Shown: piece after piece, positions 15,001 to 27,000 of the stretch
Layout of the letters: every line of letters begins with the position of its first letter
How positions within the stretch are numbered: the first letter of the stretch is position 1
Source: Owenia fusiformis
Taxonomy: Eukaryota > Annelida > Polychaeta > Sabellida > Oweniidae
Length of the DNA: 64,000 nt
Assembly: GCA_903813345.2 (NCBI GenBank)
Contig: CAIIXF020000001.1
Coordinates: 25,471,915 to 25,535,914 of the forward strand
Direction: 5' to 3'
Made by a program: the position numbers and the translations under genes
Notes under the pieces: model-generated
Seen by the model: only the letters and a program-made list of their open reading frames with translations
The model's database searches: none
Told to the model about the DNA's origin: nothing

Positions 15001-18000
15001 TCAGCTGCTGTAGTATCTGCCGTAGTTGGGTCAGCCACTGTAGTTGTGTCAGCTACTGTTGTTGTAACATCAGTCGTTGTTGCATCAGCAACTGTTGTTG
15101 TAGCATCAGCTGCAGTTGTGTCAGCCACTGTTGTTGTAGCATCAGCTGCTGTAGTATCTGCCGTAGTTGCGTCAGCCACTGTAGTTGTGTCAGCAACTGC
15201 TGTTGTAACATCAGCCGTTGTTGCATCAGCAACTGTTGTTGTAGCATCAGCTGCAGTTGTGTCAGCCACTGTAGTTGTAGCATCAGCTGCTGTAGTATCT
15301 GCCGTTGTTGCGTCAGCCACTGTAGTTGTGTCAGCAACTGCTGTTGTAACATCAGCCGTTGTTGCATCAGCAACTGTTGTTGTAGCATCAGCTGCAGTTG
15401 TGTCAGCCACTGTAGTTGTAGCATCAGCTGCTGTAGTATCTGCCGTAGTTGCGTCAGCCACTGTAGTTGTGTCAGCAACTGCTGTTGTAACATCAGCCGT
15501 TGTTGCATCAGCAACTGTTGTTGTAGCATCAGCTGCAGTTGTGTCAGCCACTGTAGTTGTAGCATCAGCTGCTGTAGTATCTGCCGTAGTTGCGTCAGCC
15601 ACTGTAGTTGTGTCAGCAACTGCTGTTGTAACATCAGCCGTTGTTGCATCAGCAACTGTTGTTGTAGCATCAGCTGCAGTTGTGTCAGCCAATGTAGTTG
15701 TAGCATCAGCTGCTGTAGTATCTGCCGTAGTTGCGTCAGCCACTGTAGATGTGTCAGCTACTGTTGTTGTAACATCAGCCGTTGTTGCATCAGCAACTGT
15801 TGTTGTAGCATCAGCTGCAGTTGCGTCAGTCACTGTAGTTGTGTCAGCAACTGCTGTTGTAACATCAGCCGTTGTTGCATCAGCAACTGTTGTTGTAGCA
15901 TCAGCTGCAATTGTGTCAGCCACTGTAGTTGTAGCATCAGCTGCTGTAGTATCTGCCGTAGTTGCGTCAGCCACTGTAGTTGTGTCAGCTACTGTTGTTG
16001 TAACATCAGCCGTTGTTGCATCAGCAACTGTTGTTGTAGCATCAGCTGCAGTTGTGTCAGCCACTGAAGTTGTAGCATCAGCTGCTGTAGTATCTGCCGT
16101 AGTTGCGTCAGTCACTGTAGTTGTGTCAGCAACTGCTGTTGTAACATCAGCCGTTGTTGCATCAGCAACTGTTGTTGTAACATCAGCTGCAGTTGTGTCA
16201 GCCACTGTAGTTGTAGCATCAGCTGCTGTAGTATCTGCCGTAGTTGCGTCAGCCACTGTAGTTGTGTCAGCAACTGCTGTTGTAACATCAGCCGTTGTTG
16301 CATCAGCAACTGTTGTTGTAGCATCAGCTGCAGTTGTGTCAGCCACTGTAGTTGTAGCATCAGCTGCTGTAGTATCTGCCGTAGTTGCGTCAGCCACTGT
16401 AGTTGTGTCAGCTACTGTTGTTGTAACGTCAGCCGTTGTTGCACCTGCAACTGTTGTTGTAGCATCAGCTGTAGTTGTGTCAGCCACTGTACTTGTAGCA
16501 TCAGCTGCTGTAGTATCTGCCGTAGTTGCGTCAGCCACTGTAGTTGTGTCAGCAACTGCTGTTGTAACATCAGCCGTTGTTGCATCAGCAACTGTTGTTG
16601 TAGCATCAGCTGCACTTGTGTCAGCCACTGTAGTTGTAGCATCAGCTGCTGTAGTATCTGCCGTAGTTGGGTCAGCCACTGTAGTTGTGTCAGCTACTGT
16701 TGTTGTAACATCAGTCGTTGTTGCATCAGCAACTGTTGTTGTAGCATCAGCTGCAGTTGTGTCAGCCACTGTAGTTGTAGCATCAGCTGCTGTAGTATCT
16801 GCCGTAGTTGCGTCAGCCACTGTAGTTGTGTCAGCAACTGCTGTTGTAACATCAGCCGTTGTTGCATCAGCAACTGTTGTTGTAGCATCAGCTGCAGTTG
16901 TGTCAGCCACTGTAGTTGTAGCATCAGCTGCTGTAGTATCTGCCGTAGTTGCGTCAGCCACTGTAGTTGTGTCAGCAACTGCTGTTGTAACATCAGCCGT
17001 TGTTGCATCAGCAACTGTTGTTGTAGCATCAGCTGCAGTTGTGTCAGCCACTGTAGTTGTAGCATCAGCTGCTGTAGTATCTGCCGTAGTTGCGTCAGCA
17101 ACTGTAGTTGTGTCAGCAACTGCTGTTGTAACATCAGCCGTTGTTGCATCAGCAACTGTTGTTGTAGCATCAGCTGCAGTTGTGTCAGCCACTGAAGTTG
17201 TAGCATCAGCTGCTGTAGTATCTGCCGTAGTTGCGTCAGCCACTGTAGTTGTGTCAGCAACTGCTGTTGTAACATCAGCCGTTGTTGCATCAGCAACTGT
17301 TGTTGTAGCATTAGCTGCAGTTGTGTCAGCCACTGTAGTTGTAGCATCAGCTGCTGTAGTATCTGCCGTAGTTGCGTCAGCCACTGTAGTTGTGTCAGCA
17401 ACTGCTGTTGTAACATCAGCCGTTGTTGCATCAGCAACTGTTGTAGCATCAGCTGCAGTTGTGTCAGCCACTGTAGTTGTAGCATCAGCTGCTGTAGTAT
17501 CTGCCGTAGTTGCGTCAGCCACTGTAGTTGTGTCAGCAACTGCTGTTGTAACATCAGCCGTTGTTGCATCAGCAACTGTTGTTGTAGCATTAGCTGCAGT
17601 TGTGTCAGCCACTGTAGTTGTAGCATCAGCTGCTGTAGTATCTGCCGTAGTTGCGTCAGCCACTGTAGTTGTGTCAGCTACTGTTGTTGTAACGTCAGCC
17701 GTTGTTGCACCTGCAACTGTTGTTGTAGCATCAGCTGTAGTTGTGTCAGCCACTGTACTTGTAGCATCAGCTGCTGTAGTATCTGCCGTAGTTGCGTCAG
17801 CCACTGTAGTTGTGTCAGCAACTGCTGTTGTAACATCAGCCGTTGTTGCATCAGCAACTGTTGTTGTAGCATCAGCTGCAGTTGTGTCAGCCACTGTAGT
17901 TGTAGCATCAGCTGCTGTAGTATCTGCCGTAGTTGCGTCAGCCACTGTAGTTTTGTCAGCAACTGTTGTTGTAACATCAGCCGTTGTTGCACCTGCAACT

Positions 18001-21000
18001 GTTGTTGTAGCATCAGCTGTAGTTGTGTCAGCCACTGTACTTGTAGCATCAGCTGCTGTAGTATCTGCCGTAGTTGCGTCAGCCACTGTAGTTGTGTCAG
18101 CAACTGCTGTTGTAACATCAGCCGTTGTTGCATCAGCAACTGTTGTTGTAGCATCAGCTGCAGTTGTGTCAGCCACTGTAGTTGTAGCATCAGCTGCTGT
18201 AGTATCTGCCGTAGTTGCGTCAGCCACTGTAGTTGTGTCAGCTACTGTTGTTGTAACATCAGCCGCTGTTGCATCAGCAACTGTTGTTGTAGCATCAGCT
18301 GCAGTTGTGTCAGCCACTGTAGTTGTAGCATCAGCTGCTGTAGTATCTGCCGTAGTTGCGTCAGCCACTGTAGTTGTGTCAGCTACTGTTGTTGTAACGT
18401 AAGCCGTTGTTGCACCTGCAACTGTTGTTGTAGCATCAGCTGTAGTTGTGTCAGCCACTGTACTTGTAGCATCAGCTGCTGTAGTATCTGCCGTAGTTGC
18501 GTCAGCCACTGTAGTTGTGTCAGCAACTGCTGTTGTAACATCAGCCGTTGTTGCATCAGCAACTGTTGTTGTAGCATCAGCTGCAGTTGTGTCAGCCACT
18601 GTAGTTGTAGCATCAGCTGCTGTAGTATCTGCCGTAGTTGCGTCAGCCACTGTAGTTGTGTCAGCTACTGTTGTTGTAACATCAGCCGCTGTTGCATCAG
18701 CAACTGTTGTTGTAGCATCAGCTGCAGTTGTGTCAGCCACTGTAGTTGTAGCATCAGCTGCTGTAGTATCTGCCGTAGTTGCGTCAGCCACTGTAGTTGT
18801 GTCAGCTACCGTTAGTGTAACATCAGCCGTTGTTGCATCAGCAACTGTTGTTGTAGCATCAGCTGCAGTTGTGTCAGCCACTGTAGTTGTAACATCAGCC
18901 GTTGTTGCATCAGCAACTGTTGTTTTAGCATCAGCTGTAGTTGTGGCAGCCACTGTACTTGTAGCATCAGCTACTGTAGTATCTGCCGTAGTTGCGTCAG
19001 CCACTGTAGTTGTGTCAGTAACTGCTGTTGTAACATCAGCCGTTGTTGCATCAGCAACTGTTGTTGTAACATCAGCCGTTGTTGCATCAGCAACTGTTGT
19101 TGTAGCATCAGCTGTAGTTGTGTCAGCCACTGTACTTGTAGCATCAGCTGCTGTAGTATCCGCCGTAGTTGCGTCAGCCACTGTAGTTGTGTCAGCAACT
19201 GCTGTTATAACATCAGCCGTTGTTGCATCAGCAACTGTTGTTGTAGCATCAGCTGCAGTTGTGTCAGCCACTGTAGTTGTAGCATCAGCTGCTGTTGTAT
19301 CTGCCGTAGTTGCGTCAGCCACTGTAGTTGTGTCAGCAACTGCTGTTGTAACATCAGCCGTTGTTGCATCAGCAACTGTTGTTGTAGCATCAGCTGCAGT
19401 TGTGTCAGCCACTGTAGTTGTAGCATCAGCTGCTGTAGTATCTGCCGTAGTTGCGTCAGCCACTGTAGTTGTGTCAGCAACTGCTGTTGTAATATCAGCC
19501 GTTGTTGCATCAGCAACTGTTGTTGTAGCATCAGCTGCAGTTGTGTCAGCCACTGTAGTTGTAGCATCAGCTGCTGTAGTATCTGCCGTAGTTGCATCAG
19601 CCACTGTAGTTGTGTCAGCTACTGTTGTTGTAATATCAGCCGTTGTTGCATCAGCAACTGTTGTTGTAGCATCAGCTGTAGTTGTGTCAGCCACTGTACT
19701 TGTAGCATCAGCTGCTGTAGTATCTGCCGTAGTTGCGTCAGCCACTGTAGTTGTGTCAGCAACTGCTGTTGTAACATCAGACGTTGTTGCATCAGCAACT
19801 GTTGTTGTAGCATCAGCTGCAGTTGTGTCAGCCACTGTAGTTGTAGCATCAGCTGCTGTAGTATCTGCCGTAGTTGCGTCAGCCACTGTAGTTGTGTCAG
19901 CTACTGTTGTTGTAACATCAACCGTTGTAACATCAGCAACTGTTGTTGTAGCATCAGCTGTAGTTGTGTCAGCCACTGTATTTGTAGCATCAGCTGCTGT
20001 AGTATCTGCCGTAGTTGCATCAGCCACTGTAGTTGTGTCAGCAACTGCTGTTGTAACATCAGCCGTTGTTGCATCAGCAACTGTTGTTGTAGCATCAGCT
20101 GCAGTTGTGTCAGCCACTGTAGTTGTAGCATCAGCTGCTGTAGTATCTTCGGTAGTTGCGTCAGCCACTGTAGTTGTGTCAGCTACTGTTGTTGTAACAT
20201 CAGCCGTTGTTGCATCAGCAACTGTTGTTGTAGCATCAGCTGCAGTTGTGTCAGCCACTGAAGTTGTAGCATCAGCTGCTGTAGTATCTGCCGTAGTTGC
20301 GTCAGCCACTGTAGTTGTGTCAGCAACTGCTGTTGTAACATCAGCCGTTGTTGCATCAGCAACTGTTGTTGTAGCATCAGCTGCAGTTGTGTCAGCCACT
20401 GTAGTTGTAGCATCAGCTGCTGTAGTATCTGCCGTAGTTGCGTCAGCCACTGTAGTTGTGTCAGCAACTGCTGTTGTAACATCAGCCGTTGTTGCATCAG
20501 CAACTGTTGTAGCATCAGCTGCAGTTGTGTCAGCCACTGTAGTTGTAGCATCAGCTGCTGTAGTATCTGCCGTAGTTGCGTCAGCCACTGTAGTTGTGTC
20601 AGCAACTGCTGTTGTAACATCAGCCGTTGTTGCATCAGCAACTGTTGTTGTAGCATCAGCTGCAGTTGTGTCAGCCACTGTAGTTGTAGCATCAGCTGCT
20701 GTAGTATCTGCAGTAGTTGCGTCAGCCACTGTAGTTGTGTCAGCTACTGTTGTTGTAACATCAGCCGTTGTTGCATCAGCAACTGTTGTTGTAGCATCAG
20801 CTGTAGTTGTGTCAGTCACTGTACTTGTAGCATCAGCTGCAGTTGTGTCAGCCACTGTAGTTGTAGCATCAGCTGCTGTAGTATCTGCCGTAGTTGCGTC
20901 AGCCACTGTAGTTGTGTCAGCTACTGTTGTTGTAACATCAGCCGTTGTTGCATCAGCAACTGTTGTTGTAGCATCAGCTGCAGTTGTGTCAGCCACTGTA

Positions 21001-24000
21001 GTTGTGTCAGCTACTGTTGTTGTAACATCAGCCGTTGTTGCATCAGCAACTGTTGTTGTAGCATCAGCTGCAGTTGTGTCAGCCACTGTAGTTGTAGCAT
21101 CAGCTGCTGTAGTATCTGCCGTAGTTGCGTCAGCCACTGTAGTTGTGTCAGCTACTGTTGTTGTAACGTCAGCCGTTGTTGCACCTGCAACTGTTGTTGT
21201 AGCATCAGCTGTAGTTGTGTCAGCCACTGTACTTGTAGCATCAGCTGCTGTAGTATCTGCCGTAGTTGCGTCAGCCACTGTAGTTGTGTCAGCAACTGCT
21301 GTTGTAACATCAGCCGTTGTTGCATCAGCAACTGTTGTTATAGCATCAGCTGCAGTTGTGTCAACCACTGTAGTTGTAGCATCAGCTGCTGTAGTATCTG
21401 CCGTAGTTGGGTCAGCCACTGTAGTTGTGTCAGCTACTGCTGTTGTAACATCAGCCGTTGTTGCATCAGCAACTGTTGTTGTAGCATCAGCTGCAGTTGT
21501 GTCAGCCACTGTAGTTGTAGCATCAGCTGCTGTAGTATCTGCCGTAGTTGCGTCAGCCACTGTAGTTGTGTCAGCAACTGCTGTTGTAACATCAGCCGTT
21601 GTTGCATCAGCAACTGTTGTTGTAGCATCAGCTGCAGTTGTGTCAGCCACTGTAGTTGTAGCATCAGCTGCTGTAGTATCTGCCGTAGTTGCGTCAGCCA
21701 CTGTAGTTGTGTCAGCTACTGTTGTTGTAACATCAGCCGTTGTTGCATCAGCAACTGTTGTTTTAGCATCAGCTGTAGTTGTGTCAGCCACTGTACTTGT
21801 AGCATCAGCTGCTGTAGTATCTGCCGTAGTTGCGTCAGCCACTGTAGTTGTGTCAGTAACTGCTGTTGTAACATCAGCCGTTGTTGCATCAGCAACTGTT
21901 GTTGTAACACCAGCCGTTGTTGCATCAGCAACTGTTGTTGTGGCATCAGCTGTAGTTGTGTCAGCCACTGTACTTGTAGCATCAGCTGCTGTAGTATCTG
22001 CCGTAGTTGCGTCAGCCACTGTAGTTGTGTCAGCAACTGCTGTTGTAACATCAGCCGTTGTTGCATCAGCAACTGTTGTTGTAGCATCAGCTGCAGTTGT
22101 GTCAACCACTGTAGTTGTAGCATCAGCTGCTGTAGTATCTGCCGTAGTTGGGTCAGCCACTGTAGTTGTGTCAGCTACTGCTGTTGTAACATCAGCCGTT
22201 GTTGCATCAGCAACTGTTGTTGTAGCATCAGCTGCAGTTGTGTCAGCCACTGTAGTTGTAGCATCAGCTGCTGTAGTATCTGCCGTAGTTGCGTCAGCCA
22301 CTGTAGTTGTGTCAGCAACTGCTGTTGTAACATCAGCCGTTGTTGCATCAGCAACTGTTGTTGTAGCATCAGCTGCAGTTGTGTCAGCCACTGTAGTTGT
22401 AGCATCAGCTGCTGTAGTATCTGCCGTAGTTGCGTCAGCCACTGTAGTTGTGCCAGCTACTGTTGTTGTAACATCAGCCGTTGTTGCATCAGCAACTGTT
22501 GTTTTAGCATCAGCTGTAGTTGTGTCAGCCACTGTATTTGTAGCATCAGCTGCTGTAGTATCTGCCGTAGTTGCGTCAGCCACTGTAGTTGTGTCAGTAA
22601 CTGCTGTTGTAACATCAGCCGTTGTTGCATCAGCAACTGTTGTTGTAACATCAGCCGTTGTTGCATCAGCAACTGTTGTGTAGCATCAGCTGTAGTTGTG
22701 TCAGCCACTGTACTTGTAGCATCAGCTGCTGTAGTATCTGCCGTAGTTGCGTCAGCCACTGTAGTTGTGTCAGCTACTGTTGTTGTAATATCAGCCGTTG
22801 TTGCATCAGCAACTGTTGTTGTAGCATCAGCTGCAGTTGTGTCAGCCACTGTAGTTGTAGCATCAGCTGCTGTAGTATCTGCCGTAGTTGCGTCAGCCAC
22901 TGTAGTTGTGTCAGCTACTGTTGTTGTAATATCAGCCGTTGTTGCATCAGCAACTGTTGTTGTAGCATCAGCTGCAGTTGTGTCAGCCACTGTAGTTGTA
23001 GCATTCAGCTGCTGTAGTATCTGCCGTAGTTGCGTCAGCCACTGTAGTTGTGTCAGCTAACTGCTTGTTGTAACATCAGCCGTTGTTGCATCAGCAACTG
23101 TTGTTGTAGCATCAGCTGCAGTTGTGTCAGCCACTGTAGTTGTAGCATCAGCTGCTGTAGTATCTGCCGTAGTTGCGTCAGCCACTGTAGTTGTGTCAGC
23201 TACTGCTGTTGTAACATCAGCCGTTGTTGCATCAGCAACTGTTGTTGTAGCATCAGCTGCAGTTGTGTCAGCCACTGAAGTTGTAGCATCAGCTGCTGTA
23301 GTATCTGCCGTAGTTGCGTCAGCCACTGTAGTTGTGTCAGCAACTGCTGTTGTAACATCAGCCGTTGTTGCATCAGCAACTGTTGTTGTAGCATTAGCTG
23401 CAGTTGTGTCAGCCACTGTAGTTGTAGCATCAGCTGCTGTAGTATCTGCCGTAGTTGCGTCAGCCACTGTAGTTGTGTCAGCAACTGCTGTTGTAACATC
23501 AGCCGTTGTTGCATCAGCAACTGTTGTAGCATCAGCTGCAGTTGTGTCAGCCACTGTAGTTGTAGCATCAGCTGCTGTAGTATCTGCCGTAGTTGCGTCA
23601 GCCACTGTAGTTGTGTCAGCAACTGCTGTTGTAACATCAGCCGTTGTTGCATCAGCAACTGTTGTTGTAGCATTAGCTGCAGTTGTGTCAGCCACTGTAG
23701 TTGTAGCATCAGCTGCTGTAGTATCTGCCGTAGTTGCGTCAGCCACTGTAGTTGTGTCAGCTACTGTTGTTGTAACGTCAGCCGTTGTTGCACCTGCAAC
23801 TGTTGTTGTAGCATCAGCTGTAGTTGTGTCAGCCACTGTACTTGTAGCATCAGCTGCTGTAGTATCTGCCGTAGTTGCGTCAGCCACTGTAGTTGTGTCA
23901 GCAACTGCTGTTGTAACATCAGCCGTTGTTGCATCAGCAACTGTTGTTGTAGCATCAGCTGCAGTTGTGTCAGCCACTGTAGTTGTAGCATCAGCTGCTG

Positions 24001-27000
24001 TAGTATCTGCCGTAGTTGCGTCAGCCACTGTAGTTTTGTCAGCAACTGTTGTTGTAACATCAGCCGTTGTTGCACCTGCAACTGTTGTTGTAGCATCAGC
24101 TGTAGTTGTGTCAGCCACTGTACTTGTAGCATCAGCTGCTGTAGTATCTGCCGTAGTTGCGTCAGCCACTGTAGTTGTGTCAGCAACTGCTGTTGTAACA
24201 TCAGCCGTTGTTGCATCAGCAACTGTTGTTGTAGCATCAGCTGCAGTTGTGTCAGCCACTGTAGTTGTAGCATCAGCTGCTGTAGTATCTGCCGTAGTTG
24301 CGTCAGCCACTGTAGTTGTGTCAGCTACTGTTGTTGTAACATCAGCCGCTGTTGCATCAGCAACTGTTGTTGTAGCATCAGCTGCAGTTGTGTCAGCCAC
24401 TGTAGTTGTAGCATCAGCTGCTGTAGTATCTGCCGTAGTTGCGTCAGCCACTGTAGTTGTGTCAGCTACTGTTGTTGTAACGTAAGCCGTTGTTGCACCT
24501 GCAACTGTTGTTGTAGCATCAGCTGTAGTTGTGTCAGCCACTGTACTTGTAGCATCAGCTGCTGTAGTATCTGCCGTAGTTGCGTCAGCCACTGTAGTTG
24601 TGTCAGCAACTGCTGTTGTAACATCAGCCGTTGTTGCATCAGCAACTGTTGTTGTAGCATCAGCTGCAGTTGTGTCAGCCACTGTAGTTGTAGCATCAGC
24701 TGCTGTAGTATCTGCCGTAGTTGCGTCAGCCACTGTAGTTGTGTCAGCTACTGTTGTTGTAACATCAGCCGCTGTTGCATCAGCAACTGTTGTTGTAGCA
24801 TCAGCTGCAGTTGTGTCAGCCACTGTAGTTGTAGCATCAGCTGCTGTAGTATCTGCCGTAGTTGCGTCAGCCACTGTAGTTGTGTCAGCTACCGTTAGTG
24901 TAACATCAGCCGTTGTTGCATCAGCAACTGTTGTTGTAGCATCAGCTGCAGTTGTGTCAGCCACTGTAGTTGTAACATCAGCCGTTGTTGCATCAGCAAC
25001 TGTTGTTTTAGCATCAGCTGTAGTTGTGGCAGCCACTGTACTTGTAGCATCAGCTACTGTAGTATCTGCCGTAGTTGCGTCAGCCACTGTAGTTGTGTCA
25101 GTAACTGCTGTTGTAACATCAGCCGTTGTTGCATCAGCAACTGTTGTTGTAACATCAGCCGTTGTTGCATCAGCAACTGTTGTTGTAGCATCAGCTGTAG
25201 TTGTGTCAGCCACTGTACTTGTAGCATCAGCTGCTGTAGTATCCGCCGTAGTTGCGTCAGCCACTGTAGTTGTGTCAGCAACTGCTGTTATAACATCAGC
25301 CGTTGTTGCATCAGCAACTGTTGTTGTAGCATCAGCTGCAGTTGTGTCAGCCACTGTAGTTGTAGCATCAGCTGCTGTTGTATCTGCCGTAGTTGCGTCA
25401 GCCACTGTAGTTGTGTCAGCAACTGCTGTTGTAACATCAGCCGTTGTTGCATCAGCAACTGTTGTTGTAGCATCAGCTGCAGTTGTGTCAGCCACTGTAG
25501 TTGTAGCATCAGCTGCTGTAGTATCTGCCGTAGTTGCGTCAGCCACTGTAGTTGTGTCAGCAACTGCTGTTGTAATATCAGCCGTTGTTGCATCAGCAAC
25601 TGTTGTTGTAGCATCAGCTGCAGTTGTGTCAGCCACTGTAGTTGTAGCATCAGCTGCTGTAGTATCTGCCGTAGTTGCATCAGCCACTGTAGTTGTGTCA
25701 GCTACTGTTGTTGTAATATCAGCCGTTGTTGCATCAGCAACTGTTGTTGTAGCATCAGCTGTAGTTGTGTCAGCCACTGTACTTGTAGCATCAGCTGCTG
25801 TAGTATCTGCCGTAGTTGCGTCAGCCACTGTAGTTGTGTCAGCAACTGCTGTTGTAACATCAGACGTTGTTGCATCAGCAACTGTTGTTGTAGCATCAGC
25901 TGCAGTTGTGTCAGCCACTGTAGTTGTAGCATCAGCTGCTGTAGTATCTGCCGTAGTTGCGTCAGCCACTGTAGTTGTGTCAGCTACTGTTGTTGTAACA
26001 TCAACCGTTGTAACATCAGCAACTGTTGTTGTAGCATCAGCTGTAGTTGTGTCAGCCACTGTATTTGTAGCATCAGCTGCTGTAGTATCTGCCGTAGTTG
26101 CATCAGCCACTGTAGTTGTGTCAGCAACTGCTGTTGTAACATCAGCCGTTGTTGCATCAGCAACTGTTGTTGTAGCATCAGCTGCAGTTGTGTCAGCCAC
26201 TGTAGTTGTAGCATCAGCTGCTGTAGTATCTTCGGTAGTTGCGTCAGCCACTGTAGTTGTGTCAGCTACTGTTGTTGTAACATCAGCCGTTGTTGCATCA
26301 GCAACTGTTGTTGTAGCATCAGCTGCAGTTGTGTCAGCCACTGAAGTTGTAGCATCAGCTGCTGTAGTATCTGCCGTAGTTGCGTCAGCCACTGTAGTTG
26401 TGTCAGCAACTGCTGTTGTAACATCAGCCGTTGTTGCATCAGCAACTGTTGTTGTAGCATCAGCTGCAGTTGTGTCAGCCACTGTAGTTGTAGCATCAGC
26501 TGCTGTAGTATCTGCCGTAGTTGCGTCAGCCACTGTAGTTGTGTCAGCAACTGCTGTTGTAACATCAGCCGTTGTTGCATCAGCAACTGTTGTAGCATCA
26601 GCTGCAGTTGTGTCAGCCACTGTAGTTGTAGCATCAGCTGCTGTAGTATCTGCCGTAGTTGCGTCAGCCACTGTAGTTGTGTCAGCAACTGCTGTTGTAA
26701 CATCAGCCGTTGTTGCATCAGCAACTGTTGTTGTAGCATCAGCTGCAGTTGTGTCAGCCACTGTAGTTGTAGCATCAGCTGCTGTAGTATCTGCAGTAGT
26801 TGCGTCAGCCACTGTAGTTGTGTCAGCTACTGTTGTTGTAACATCAGCCGTTGTTGCATCAGCAACTGTTGTTGTAGCATCAGCTGTAGTTGTGTCAGTC
26901 ACTGTACTTGTAGCATCAGCTGCAGTTGTGTCAGCCACTGTAGTTGTAGCATCAGCTGCTGTAGTATCTGCCGTAGTTGCGTCAGCCACTGTAGTTGTGT

